Assembly: GCA_002245135.1 (NCBI GenBank)
Contig: NGBS01000295.1
Location: 248,001 to 312,000 of the forward strand
Reading direction: 5' to 3'
From: Proteromonas lacertae
Lineage: Eukaryota; Sar; Bigyra; Opalinata; Proteromonadidae
DNA: 64,000 nt
Positions 13,192 through 25,255 of this stretch are shown in pieces; position 1 is the stretch's first letter, and every line of letters begins with the position of its first letter. The notes under the pieces were generated by a model, which did not search any database, was not told the DNA's origin, and saw only the letters and a list, made by a program, of their open reading frames with translations. The translations under genes were made by a program, and so were the position numbers.

Positions 13192-16100
13192 CTAATTAGG
13201 AAGTGTAAATAAATGTCTCATTGTTGGCCTTCCATGTGGACAATTCCAAGGATGTTCTAATTCTGACAAATGTGAAACAATTTTCTTCATCCCCTTTTTA
13301 TTTAACGCTTGTCCAATCATTACACTACTTCTACAAGCTCTACTCGCAAACATATTCATAATTTTCGGAATTTTAGGATGAGAAGTAGGACAATCTAACA
13401 GCAACATACACAATTCAATGATATCTTGCTTATTAAACTCCAAATTCTTACTAAATGGTTTAGAAATTAACGACAATCTTCTACCAACAAGATTACTATC
13501 ATTCACTTCAAATCTAAAACCATTTTCTTCAAATATATCCAAGTGATTTAAAATAATATCTTCATTAGATAAACCAAGATCCAATGGTTCAGCACATATT
13601 AGATTCTGTTCATGTATTTGTGTTGTTTCTTGAAGCTTTTCAAAATTGTATTTTTCATCAGAAGCATGTTGATCAATTAGAAATATATCTCTTCCTAATT
13701 TGACTATTATAAATCCAAGATTAAATTGACCAATGATTTCCATTCTTTCAAAGTCTTCTTTTGTTATTAACCTTTCAAATTCTTTGTTGGCTGTTTCATT
13801 GTCTAATTTATAACCTGAGAAATGTTTTGAAGTGTTATTATTGTTAGAATTATCATCATTTTGATTGTCTGTTGAATCACTATTGTTATCACTATCGTTG
13901 TTGTTGTTTAATATATCATCAATAGTGATTTTAGAGAATAAAATATCAGGTGGTGAAACTAAAACTAAATCTTTATACTCTTGAGTGTGAGTATCTAATC
14001 TACATCCTTTTTCATCATCATCATCTTCTTCTTCTTCTATATTCTGATTTTGAATTATGTTTTGATCTTCTGGATTATTAACAACATCATTATTATAATT
14101 CATTTCATTCACATCAATGGGTGAACCTGGCTCAGTTGATACATCATCTTCAATATCATCGTTTTCTTTTTCTATTCTTTTATTATCATTATTACTGTCA
14201 TTCTTATTACTATTATTCTGAAATAAACTTCTTATATAACTCTATAAAAATATTATAAAATAGAATTATATACAGATGTATCAATTCTATTCTTTTTAGA
14301 TAATTTTTCTTCAAACGCTTCATCTTCTACATATTCACTTCTTCTATCTCTATCATTCATATCCAATTTAGGAATTTCCCATTTTTCGCTATTCTCTTTT
14401 TTTGATGGTTTATCATATTTCTTCTTTGTTCTTCTTTCTCTTTCTTCTGAAGTTATTTCTTTTATTTTTCTCTTTATTACTGGAGAAGTTGATCTACTTC
14501 TACTTCTACTTCTACTTCCACTATTGCTGTTTCTATTATTATTATTTCTCTTTTGATTTGTATTAGGTGTTAATTCTTTATCTAAATCACACATCATTAC
14601 ATCAGATATGTTTGAATGATTGGATGATTGAGATGTTTTATGATTTTGAGATTGTGATGATAATAAATTGTTATTACTATTACCACTAACATCATCATCT
14701 ATTAGTTGAATATTCAATTTTGACTTTTTAGATGATTTTTTTTCTTTTTCTTCTTCTACTATAGTCTCTACTTTTTCTACAAAATCATTATTATTATCAT
14801 CATCATCATCAATATGATTATTATTATTATCACATTTTTGTGATTTATTAGTTGTTTGAGTTGGTAATTCAGAGAATACAAGCATATAATTATCATTATC
14901 ATCATTATTACTTTGAGATAATAAAGATGATTGACTTAGACTAATATGAGTTAGTGAATTAGAGATAATCTCATTATTATTTGCAGTATTCTGAGTTTCT
15001 AATTTAATATTATTATTATCATCATTATCCTCTGTAATATCTATTGGAACATTTATTCCACTACCATTATTTCCACTTACAATATCATCATCATCGCTGT
15101 ATAATATATCATCAGAACATTTCTGTGAATCTTGACTAGAAGAATTAGAATCAAATCTTATAGACTTTGGCTTCCATATAAACTGCAATTTATTAGTCAA
15201 TTGCTCTAATAATAAATTCTCATCTTTTATCATTACATCTCTCTTATCAGGAGAAAGATTAATATCATAATTACCAGGTAATAAATGAATATTCAATATT
15301 AAATTAGGATGATAGTTATACCCTTTACTTTTCCATGTTTGATTGAATATCTTAATTATTCGAGAATTATCAATCGGTCTTAAGTTTAGATATAATAACT
15401 GATGTTCGTTATTACTGATTGTTTTACCATCAGATATATATCCATAAATACATTCTTCATATTCTAAATCACCAATATCTTTCCAATAATTGTTGATCAT
15501 TTCATTAGTTAAACTGTTGTTGTTATTATTTGTTTGTGAGTTTTGCACTTGTGATGATGATGAAATGTTTTTATTGAATTTGAATATAAATGGCTGTAAT
15601 TGTTTAAAATAACCAATCGTCCAATGTTGAGTTATAATGTTCGATAATGTTGATTTTCCTTGTGTATTTATTACTATCTGTTTCTTTCCTTGTGAATTGA
15701 TATTTTCACAGTAAAATCTAATATCAGGTCGACATATTGAGTAACTTGTTAAATTGTCAATTAGTTTATAATAATGACTTTTTAAATTTTTCATAAAATC
15801 CACTCTTCTTACTGGCAAAGTCTTAAATAAATCTTCGATATGGATTGTTGTACCTGTCTTTGATGCTAATTTAGTCTATTTATTTATATATTATGGATAT
15901 AATATTACCTGTTTGGTTAATTCACCTTTTTGATTATATTCAAGTTTTGTTCCACATGGTTCTGACTGTGTTTTTGTTATTATATACAATAAAGAAGATA
16001 ACTGAGCAAGTGAATGAAGAGCTTCACCTCTAAATCCATATGAACTTACTCCATCTAAATCTGAGTAATCTTTTAATTTGGAAGTATAGTTCTTTAATGC

Positions 16101-16352
16101 TACATATGCTCTATCACCTGATTCTATTCCACTACCATTATCTTTCACTTCTATAGTTTCTGCTCCATTTTGTTTTAATTTAATTTCTATTGTTGTTGCT
16201 CCAGCATCCTAATTGATAACATTCAAAATATTGATAAAATATACTAATGCATTTTCGATTAACTCCTTTACTGAAGTTTTCAAGTCAACAATTACTTGGC
16301 CACTACATATACGGTTGACTGAAGTCTTATCCAGAGGTTTAATTTGACTCAT
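13192..16352 (-). CDS. PMS2: MutL homologue PMS2/PMS1-type mismatch repair endonuclease
   Basis: About 1,000 aa in several exons. The N-terminal GHKL ATPase shows [37 protein letters not shown] and a typical transducer segment ([12 protein letters not shown]). A roughly 350-residue linker rich in Asn, Asp and Ser, with an SRSRSRSRS run, follows. The C-terminal domain carries [11 protein letters not shown], the metal-binding endonuclease motif [21 protein letters not shown] and [11 protein letters not shown]. All are signatures of the endonuclease subunit of MutL-alpha, which nicks the new DNA strand after mismatch recognition by MutS. Length is near the usual 860-1,000 aa. Introns lie near 16210-16245, 15858-15892 and 14223-14250. 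It shares a short promoter with the divergent gene at 16431. Confidence 0.92.
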
Positions 16353-16430
16353 TTCAAATGGCGCCAAAAAAGAGATAAATATTCTTTTTCTAATTTCACA
16401 TTATTTCAATTTATATATAATCATTTTAAC

Positions 16431-17072
16431 ATGTCCAGAAGTATTAACTCATTTTTAATATATTACTAGAGCCAAATATTCCATCAATAAACCAAAATCA
16501 ACTTCAACATATTTATCATAATGATAATAATATAGTATCAAATCAACCAAATAACTACTCAGGTTATGAATTTCCTGTTAGTATTATCACAGTTTATATT
16601 TGTTATAAAGATCCTCTTGAAGGTAATTCTCATGAACCAGATTCACTCGATCCATTTTCTATGTCTCAGATGTTGAAGAAAATCCAAGAAGCAGCAGATG
16701 AAGTAAAACCTCCTTCAATTTCAACTCCTTCAATACCTAGTTCTGAAGATCAATTTTCTATAAACAATTCAAACATACCAATAGATATAGCAATACCATC
16801 TATTGATGTGTTGCCAATACCTTGTCTTAAAGATAGTTATAAAAATACTATAGATTCAGTTCAAGAGGTTTATAATGATTATATAAGGTCTCTAGACATT
16901 ATAGAGTCTTTAAAAGGAGAATTAGTTAGGTCAATTGATCATTTAAACGTATTTAATTATTACATTTGTAAATTAGTCTCTAGTTACTCAACTTGATCAT
17001 AAGAAAATTGCATTAGGAAAGGAATATGAGAGTGTGACACGTAAATTATCAAGTATGCAGAATTTAGAATAA
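16431..17072 (+). CDS. Unknown small protein with C-terminal coiled coil
   Basis: I do not recognise this family. A 10-nt first exon (MSR), a 29-nt intron (16441-16469), a long middle exon and a 28-nt intron near 16951-16978 give about 195 aa. The N-terminal half is Asn, Gln, Pro and Ser-rich and looks disordered (PSISTPSIPSSEDQF). The C-terminal third is predicted helical and coiled-coil (YNDYIRSLDIIESLKGELV ... THRKLSSMQNLE-like heptads), ending SSMQNLE. The segment 16579-16612 looks like an intron (GTTAG..AAAG), but removing it breaks the frame, so I keep it as coding. The start is tight against the PMS2 start. Confidence concerns existence of the gene, not its role. Confidence 0.55.
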
Positions 17073-17180
17073 ATGTAAGTATAATTTCTGTATTTAATGT
17101 AATTTAATTGTTTCTGATATTATTTTCATTTGCTAAATAACAACATAAAACATCTTCTAATAATAATTAATGTATTAATT

Positions 17181-17393
17181 TTAATATTCTGGCGGATGTT
17201 GCTTTACAGGTGCTGACTTAATCTGGCCACGTTTGATTCTATATAAATAGTAATTTTATGATAAATACAAATAGTCACCAATACAATATACAGCAAATAA
17301 ACCAACAGCATAAGGGAATCCTGGTAACATATTACCAATTCTTGGTTTAAGTACAGGCGTTTTTCTCCATTTATTATAGTTTCCAAAAACCAT
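17181..17393 (-). CDS. NDUFB3: NADH dehydrogenase complex I subunit NDUFB3/B12-like
   Basis: Two exons joined by a 30-nt intron encode about 60 aa. The sequence NYNKWRKTPVLKPRIGN, followed by MLPGFPYAVGLFAVYCIGDYL, matches the pattern of plant and protist B12 subunits: WRKHP-type motif, PG, one hydrophobic helix. The tail after the intron (IKRGQIKSAPVKQHPPEY) is basic and polar. B12 is a single-span accessory subunit of the mitochondrial complex I membrane arm. Its presence would mean this organism has a conventional aerobic respiratory chain. The protein is short, so the assignment rests on one motif and the TM position. It lies between an unknown gene and eIF3d and is divergent from eIF3d with only 75 nt between start codons. 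Confidence 0.6.
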
Positions 17394-17468
17394 CTAGATC
17401 TTACGAAAACAAAAAAAGAAACTTCAAAACTCTCAAGCTTTATAGGTTTGACTTTTTTGCATTAAAAA

Positions 17469-19587
17469 ATGTCATTATCTTTTTCAACGCCAAAAGTAAA
17501 CTATGATGCAAATTCATGGGGACCAACAACTATTCCAGACACATATCTTGGACTAGATTTTGTTTCAATACATAAAAGTGAAAAGTTGGGTAAGATTGCT
17601 GATTTTGTTGGTAAAAGAAGAAATGATGTATTGCCAGAAGGAGAGGAATCATTCACATTAGTTGATAATATTGCAACACAACGACCTAAACGTAATACTC
17701 TAATAAGTATAACATTATTTTGATTATTTTATCATAGGAAAGAAAGTTTATAGAACTAATTATAATTATGATAATAACAATAATAACTACAGAAGAAATG
17801 ATAATAAGAATTGGTATAGAAGAAGAGATTACCAAACATCTTTTGAACCATCAGTTAAAGCCAAAGCTGAATGGAAAGTTATTACACAATTCCAACTCTC
17901 AGATCTTACAAAACTATCAGCAGAAGTACCAGAAGTTGAGGATATGTATTTATATAAATATACAGTCTTATATATCTTTATAAACTTTCATAATTAAAAA
18001 ATATCACCATTAGGTCAGAATTTAGACTAATTATTATCTAAACTTTGTTACATTGGTGAAAAATCAATCATATAGTTTAATCGATTACTTGTTATAAGTA
18101 TTTGGTTTATACTATTCCATCATTTGAATTCAATGAGAGTAGAAAATACTAAAGAATTCATTTCTTTTCTATTTTTTGTTTTTACTTTCACCACGAAATG
18201 ATAATCATTTTATTATTTTTATTTTTATAGTGCAATGGCTGGTTCATTAAATTATTACAACGATCAATTAGATTCTCTAAGTACCAAGAAGCCCACAAAT
18301 CTTAATAAATATCCAGACAGAGTATTTTACTATCCAAACGCCTTTGATGATGATGTTATGGGAGAATTAGCCAAACAGAATACAGGACAAGTATATGCAA
18401 CAGATGATGTAGTAGCACAATTGGTATCATGTTCAAGATCAATCTATCCATGGGATATCTTAGTAAGAAAAGTAAATGGTAAATTATTCTTCTATAAACG
18501 AGATAATAAGATCAATTATAAGACTGTCAATGAAACAACCAGAGATCCACCAAATCCAGAAGAAAAGGAAACAGAATTATTGAGTAGTGAAGCAACTACA
18601 GTGAATCAATATTTTTCTCAACATATATTGAATTCAGGTGAAGTAAAGAAGTTTCAATATCCTGATCCATTCTTTGATGATGAAGATCCAGAAATGAAAG
18701 ATAAATCTGCTGCTCCAGTTGGTTATAGATATAGAAAGTTCCATCTAAGTGATGATTGTCTATTAATTATGCGAACTCAACTTGATGGAATTTGTAAAAA
18801 GAATAATAAAGAACAATATTATACAAGTTGTACTTTGAATGAATGGAAATTAGATGTTCCAAAACAAGATAGTTGGAGAACAAGATTAGATAATAATGTA
18901 TATATATATATATATATTATAAATGTCACTTTTAAAGTTATAATATTAGTTTTTTTAATGAACTTTTATTAGATCAAAAAGTGATATATGAAAGAATAAA
19001 ATTACTATAATCTTTAAAGAATCTTGTTCTAAGATTCTCATAGTATATTTTATTGTGATAATCTTTTTTATGAGTGAATTAATATTTCTTTATATATAAT
19101 ATAATATTAATTTTAGTAAAAAGACTTATATATTTATATATTTTATTAGAGAGTTGCTGTATTAGCTTTTGAAATGAAGCAGAATAGTTTCAGAGTTGCA
19201 AAATCAATCTGTCAAGCCATTTTCTCAGGATCAGAACAAATGAAGTTTGGTTTTGTATCTCGTAGAGCCAGCAGTGATCGATTAAATCATGTAATATTAG
19301 GTATTCAATCTGGTGCTACTAAAACATTTGCAGATCAAATGAATTTGAATTTATCTAATATGTGGGGAGTATTGAAAGGATTTATTCAGTTGTTTGATAA
19401 TGTGGAAGATGGTAAATATATAATAGTGAGAGATCCAAATAAACCTTTTGTTCGTATTTATTCAATACCATTAGATGAATTTGAAGAAGAAGAAGATGAT
19501 GATGATGATGATGAAGAAGATGGAGAGGAAGAAGATGATGAAGAAGAGGAGGAGGAAGAAGAAGAAGAAGATAATGGTGAAGAATAA
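17469..19587 (+). CDS. EIF3D: Translation initiation factor eIF3 subunit d
   Basis: Four exons (17469-17706, 17738-17945, 18231-18897, 19150-19587) total 516 aa, close to the human 548 aa. eIF3d is the cap-binding subunit of eIF3. Conserved blocks occur in order: NSWGPTTIPD at the N-terminus, KAKAEWKVITQFQLSDL, VYATDDVVAQLVSCSRSIYPWDI, KLFFYKRDN, FSQHILNSG, VGYRYRKFHLSDDC, CTLNEWKLD, RVAVLAFEMKQNSFRVAK, FGFVSRRASSDRLNHVILG and YIIVRDPNKPFVRIYSIP. The C-terminus ends in a long Asp/Glu run, typical for the family. The first intron is 31 nt, but the second and third are 285 and 252 nt, roughly eight times the local norm. The splice assignments restore phase exactly. Confidence 0.95.
17946..18230 (+). 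other. Unusually long intron 2 of eIF3d (285 nt)
   Basis: The flanking exons join as EVEDI-AMAGSLNYY, matching the family. The intron begins GTATTT and ends TTTTTATAG. It contains no long ORF. I see no complete C/D or H/ACA box pair, but its size is out of line with the 24-60 nt introns elsewhere in the window. Confidence 0.8.
18898..19149 (+). other. Unusually long intron 3 of eIF3d (252 nt), with hairpin
   Basis: The intron opens with a TA repeat and ends TTTTATTAG. It contains a perfect inverted repeat AGAATCTT / AAGATTCT with a 5-nt loop near 19018-19040. Splicing joins LDNN to RVAVLAFE, as expected for eIF3d. Confidence 0.8.
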
Positions 19588-19710
19588 TAATTTATTTCTA
19601 TATCTATATATTTGTTTTTTTCAATCATTTACATAAATTATTGAGTATATATTCTTTTTTATGTTAAATTAGAAAAGATATTATTTTATATTAGAAAATA
19701 GATATTACTA

Positions 19711-20171
19711 CAAAATCAATAAGTATATATCAATATAATGAATATAATATAGATAGAAGGAAATTAAGATAGTTAATTCATTGCTTTTAGTTCTTCTAAG
19801 TATGAAGTTATTTGTTCTACTGCTAAATCATTATCACTATCTTTAAAATATATCAAAGCATTTTCAAGATATTCTTTACTTCTATCTTTTTCATTCTATT
19901 AAAATAAACTAAAAGATTAAATACCTTCTTAAAGTGATATATTCCCTTTACCATATATAACTCAGCTTTAGCATCATTGTCACACTTTTCTTCTTCCACT
20001 TGATTTATATAATTGAAATATTCTTCTTCATTTCCTAACATTAAATAGCAATCTGCTATATTTCCCAATTCAAGGCTTATCTCACTATCTTTCTTAGCAT
20101 GTTCAAGTGAGTTTTGATGATATTTCAATCCTTCTTCATATTCTTTCTAATTATATAAACAAATAAACAAT
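19711..20171. repeat. Direct repeat, copy 1 left segment (3' end of pseudokinase-TPR gene)
   Basis: This segment is nearly identical to 42054-42514 in the same orientation (offset 22,343). It covers the 3' flank and last exons of the TPR gene. Confidence 0.9.
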
Positions 20172-21866
20172 ACAATATACCATGTAATAATAACATTTTC
20201 CCATATAATTATATATTGAATATAAATCATGATCTGTTGTGCAATACTCCAATACAGAGTTGAATAATGATATTGCTTGTTGTTGTTGTTTCTAATGAAT
20301 AAAATAGCAACATTAATACCTAATAATGATAACAGCATCCAAAATACATACTATTGAATAACTTATCTTCATCAGATGAAGAATATTCCAATGCTTCTGT
20401 ATAGAATGGAATTGCTTTTTTATAATCTTTCTATCAAAAATAATTGTTATAATAATACCAAATTAAAATAGCAATCTCCAATATATCCGTTATTCATTTC
20501 TTCATTTTTATCGGATGAAGAATATTCTAAAGCAATTTTAAAGTATGTTAAAGCTGTTTCATAATGATTCTATCAAAAATAATTATTATAATAATACCAA
20601 ATCAAAATAGCAATCTCCAATGTTTCTATTATTCATTTCTTTATCTTTATCTAATGAAGAAAGCATTAAAGCAATTCTAAAATAGTGAATTGCTTCTCTA
20701 TATTCTTTCTATTTTACAATATAATTAGTGTAGGTATACTATATTGTAATAACAATCGCCAATATGATTATTACAATATAATCTTTCTTCAGGCGATGAG
20801 GAATATTCTAATGATATTCTAAGATAAGTAATTGCTTCTTTCCATTCTTTCTAGATTAATATATATCATATTTCATTATACATTTTCATAATAATAGTCT
20901 CCTATCATCTTATTCATTTTGTAGTTTTCTTCAAGAGAGTTATTCTCTTTCATTTCATTTACTATTTCATTCACTTTTTCATTTTCATTTTTCTTTAATA
21001 GTTCTTTTATCTCATTCATCATTCTATCTAATTCAATTTCTATTATATCATACAAACTATATTATATACCTTTTATTGATTGGATTATTTCATCAATTGT
21101 TAAACGATTTTGTTTTTTTACTATCAACATTTTACTCAGTAAATCATTATATTTTTCAGATAATGAAGCATTTGGGTTATATTGGAAATCTATTAATGAT
21201 TTAATCAAATCATATTTTGATTCTGTTTTGAATGGTGTTTCTTTTGTTAATAATTTATAATACACTACTCCAATATTCCAAATATCACTATTTATTGTCG
21301 TTTCTTCATTTCTCAATACTTCTGGACTTGAATAGATTATTTCTTTTACATCAACTTCATTCTCTTTCTTCAATAAATACTCTAAGTTATCAACTATTGT
21401 TATTTCTCCATCATTATCTAATAACAAATTACTCAACTTTATATTGTTATAGATTATTCCATTTTCTTGTAATTTCTTTATTCTTTCTACTAATTTTAAC
21501 ATTATTTTGTTTATTTCACTCTCTTTTATCTCACCATTCTTTAATTTTTCTTCAACATTACTTTTATACTTTTTCATCACCAATATGAAGTATTTATCTT
21601 TCAATACGGTTTTATCATATGTCAAAATATTATTCAACTTTAATTCTTTCTCTTTTTCTACTAATTCAACAAATTTACAAATATTTCCCTCATTTATTTT
21701 TTCTTTGTAATACATCTTCACATATTTTAGTTCATCATTACTTTTCTCTTTTACTTCAAGCAAACAATACAATTCATTCTTCTTTAGGATTTCTATCAAC
21801 TATTTCATATTAAATAATAGTAATATATACATTATATTCATCACTTATCACTTTAAACTCTTCCAT
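19773..21866 (-). CDS. Pseudokinase fused to tetratricopeptide-like repeats
   Basis: The first exon encodes MEEFKVISDEYN; a 29-nt intron leads to a kinase-like domain (about residues 13-258) and then to a chain of short exons down to 19773. The kinase domain has YNNIKLSNLLL where HRDxxxxN is expected, so the catalytic Asp is replaced by Asn, and VDN where DFG is expected. SSPEVL and TINSDIWNIGVVYYKLL of the C-lobe remain. The C-terminal half is a series of about six repeats of the form EAIxYFxxALxxS...NxxIGDCY, one per exon, that resemble TPR/Sel1 repeats and end with ADCYLMLGNEEEYFNYIN. Introns sit at nearly the same place in each repeat, so the array probably grew by exon duplication. Function unknown; a scaffold or signalling adaptor is the natural guess. 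The 3' exons are repeated at 42.1 kb. Confidence 0.75.
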
Positions 21867-22859
21867 TGACAAAATATTTAGAAATATGTTAAAATGGTTT
21901 ATGTAAATAGTTTTTATGTAAAAACTTCAAATTTGATTTTTGTATGTAAAATATGCAAATCGCATAACAATATCATAAATATTGCTTAATATCACCACTT
22001 ATCCTCATTTCTACTCATACACTGAGTATTTCATACAAAATCCATAATTCAGTCAACTTCAATTATTCAACTCTTAAACTTCATAATATTTATATTCAAC
22101 TATTTCTGCATTAATTTTACATCATATATATGTTAAATTAGTATTATTCGCCTAGTCTAGTATTACATTAATAATATATAATCAGTTTTTGTTAAGAGCG
22201 ATATTGTTGAGTATAAATTTTCAACATTTGACCTGAGTCACAGAAAGACTAGCAAAGGACAATGATGGGAAGGGATATATATACCAAAGAACATCCTTTC
22301 TGTAAGTGTTGAAGAATTTAGTTACTTTCATAAATTCACTTAAATTATTGTCTATAATAATTATTCCAAATAAGCACATTTTTCAATCATTAAATTGGCT
22401 ATTTTATAATTAAAACTCTTTTCATTAAAGATTTATATAGGAATTGTATATACTATCAATTTTGTGTTTTTACAACTAATTATTATATAATATCTGCATA
22501 TATATACATCTTTGTATGAGCAATCATTTGTGAGGTGAGATTTGTAAATGTTAGTTTGTAATTTGTATATTTTATTTTGTCATGCAATTCATTCTCTCTA
22601 TTAGTCATTATATCTTTGTTGTAATAAGAGTAAATTTCATCATAACACTTTTTATTTGTATTTAAAAATGAAAAGCTTGAATAGAAATCAAGCTTGAATA
22701 TATTTTAAATCTAAAAATAACATGTTACAATATATAAATTAACTAACTATTAGATTACATTAAAAAAGAATGCAAGTTATGGATGTATGATATCTTTCTT
22801 CAATTATAATATTCATTCCTTTTTATTTAATTCACACTTTTTATCAAATAATAAATAAA
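21867..22859. other. Intergenic region about 1 kb, no gene seen
   Basis: Upstream flank of the pseudokinase-TPR gene. No convincing ORF, tRNA or spliceosomal RNA. 22024-22122 recurs at 42518-42616. A short, less AT-rich island at about 22230-22310 contains CTGAGTC and ATGATGGG but does not form a recognisable snoRNA or tRNA. Confidence 0.6.
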
Positions 22860-24342
22860 TTAATAACTAAAAACATATGCAAAACATTCTGATAATTCTT
22901 TTCCTATTCTATTCTTGTTATATTTTATTCTTATATTTGAATTTTCAAACACATAGTTTGTCTCTTTTTGTATAATATCTGATATTTCTTGTTGCAATAA
23001 GTTGTTATTATCACTATCATCATCGTCATTTTCATTTTTGTTATTATCTAATTGTTGCAATGGTGGTGGAGAAGGAGGATATTCACGATTTTGTTTTATG
23101 TTTATTAGTAACTGATAGAATTTTTCTCTTCTTTCTAAATCTTCTTCAATCTTCCTCAAATATTTTCTTATTTGATTAACCAGAAATTTGTCACTCGAAG
23201 ATTTTTTAATATCATCTAAACAGTTTGGATTTGCAAGTAATTCATTGTATTTCTCTATAATGGCATTTAATAAATTATCTGATATATTATCGATATTCAT
23301 TCCAGTTTCAACAGAAAAATCTAACTTTGTTTTAAGAATTTCATCTTGTTTTATCTTAGCTTCTTCTTCTTCTTCTTCTTTTCCTTCAAATGCCAAACAA
23401 CTTAGTCTTCTTCTATCTACATTCTTTTCATTTTCATCTTCTTGGAATATTGTATAATCTTCATATAATCTTTTCTTATTATTACCTAAAGAATATTTAT
23501 TATTTCTTTTACCAAAAGAAGTAGATGAATATCTTTCATTACTTCTAGCTGAGATTGATCTTCTATTATTATTATTATGATTATTCAGTTGATTGCAAGT
23601 AATATTTTCAATCTCATCGATAGATAAAGATGAAGAAACATCATTAAATACCATTGGATAATATTTCCTTAGATCATTTATATCGGATTTCGAAGAAAAA
23701 ATGTATGAAGAAGGTTTGTTTAAACAACTTTTTGATCTTTTTTCTATTTGTTGTTTTCTTCTTTGATTATGCTGTTTGGTTATATTAAATATATCTTCAT
23801 TATCCATATCATAATCTCTACATGTAGTTTTGTAGTATTGTCTTACTCTAGATATTGTTTCTATTACATTTTGTATAGTATTTAGGGAAGCAGAAATATT
23901 TCTATCATTCATATATTGATACTGATTCTGTGATATAAGTGATGATAATTTTATAAGCTTTTCATCTGATATTTCTTTTATTATTTTATCAATGTTATTC
24001 TCAAGGCATTTAAAAAAGTTTTCTGGTTTTTGTAAGGAAAAATCATCCTAAATATATATTGTAAATATAAATTATACAAATAGAACAGAAAATCTAGGAC
24101 AATGTCTTATTAGAAAGTATCTGAGTAAATTTATGTTATCTATATTGCTACTTCTGTCTTTCTATATATAAATAAAGTGATATTAACCTTACATTATTCA
24201 TATTCACAAAATATAACTGTCAAACCATATCAAGCTCTTCATATAAACTAAATAAACCAATCATAATATGCCGGTATATCATATCTAAGCGATTATTATA
24301 TGTTAATATTAGTTCTTTTAACCCCATCACATTCAAAAACAT
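22860..24342 (-). CDS. Unknown protein, Asn/Glu-rich with proline stretch
   Basis: I do not recognise this gene. Starting from the ATG at 24342 (an upstream in-frame ATG at 24456 would overlap the 3' end of the DNAJC17-like gene), exons join through a 64-nt intron ending near 24172 and a 39-nt intron ending near 24049. The result is about 460 aa. The N-terminal part is helical (MGLKELILTYNNRLDMIYRHIMIGLFSLYEELD). Residues in the middle are basic and serine-rich, with short Asn and Glu runs. A PPSPPPL stretch and an acidic Asp/Asn run precede the C-terminus. No membrane helix or enzyme motif is visible. Gene existence is supported by long open frames and consistent splice phase; the 5' boundary is uncertain. 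Confidence 0.6.
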
Positions 24343-24406
24343 GAAACATGAATTAAATATTATAAATAAAGGATAATTAGGAAAAATAGAATAAAGATAA
24401 GGAAAA

Positions 24407-25033
24407 CTAATTGCTGTTAACATGATTCTTAAGATTCTCAATAATTTTCTTCTCATATATCATGAAATCATCATCAGACATATAAATTTGTTGTTCATCA
24501 GACTTTACAACATCTATATATAAATACAATTAATCAATACTTTCAGATTTTGTCTTTGATTCTTTCTTCTCCTCATACAAAGAAGCTGCTATTTTGTTAT
24601 TTACCTCTCTAATACGCTGTATTTTTAGTTGTTGAATTTCTTTTGGAGTAAAATATGATTTCTTCTGTTGAAATGCTAAAAGTATATAAATAATGTATAA
24701 TACCTTCTGATTCTTTTCTTGATAAATCATTTTTCATCTTTTTTTGTGCATCAGTTCTCTTTCTATCTTCTTCTCTTCTTGCTAATTTCACTTTCATCTT
24801 TTGATCAACTTCACTTCTCAATGATGGATCAATAAGTATTCTATAAGCTTGTGCAATTTGATCAAATTTGTCTCCTATCCAATAAAACATTAAACAATAC
24901 CTGCTTTAGGATCATTTGGGTTTTTATCTGGATGTAGTTTCTTTGCCATATTTTTATAAGCCAATGTGATTTCTCTGGTAGATGCTCCTGGTTGTATATT
25001 CAGCAATTCATAATAATCAACAAAATCAGACAT
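24407..25033 (-). CDS. DNAJC17: DnaJ domain protein, DNAJC17/Cwf23-like, without RRM
   Basis: Four exons joined by introns of about 26-28 nt encode about 180 aa. The J domain occupies residues 1-70: [18 protein letters not shown], the HPD motif in [12 protein letters not shown], and [18 protein letters not shown] basic coiled-coil follows ([18 protein letters not shown]). The C-terminal [17 protein letters not shown] resembles the end of DNAJC17, a spliceosome-associated co-chaperone. The RRM found in animal DNAJC17 is not present, as in yeast Cwc23. The stop at 24409-24407 lies within the 5' region of the next gene's open frame, so the two genes may overlap at transcript level. Assignment to DNAJC17 rather than another J protein is an inference from the C-terminal block. 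Confidence 0.75.
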
Positions 25034-25255
25034 TAATAAAAACTATGGTGTTTGAAAATTATGATTAACCAAAATACATTTAATACAGAAACAGTTCCCG
25101 CCTTTTTCATACGTTTTATTCCCTATTTAAATAAAAAACGTTTTTTAGTTCTGTTACTTTTTATTAATTTTATAAATATTAGTATATATATAAACTTATT
25201 TGCTTTTAATCTTTACTTATAATAATTCGCTTATTATATTCTATAGGTAGAGAAA

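Noticed and set aside
17946-18230. C/D-box snoRNA within eIF3d intron 2
   Set aside because: AATGATAA near 18200 resembles a C box, but no CTGA D box sits at a suitable distance.
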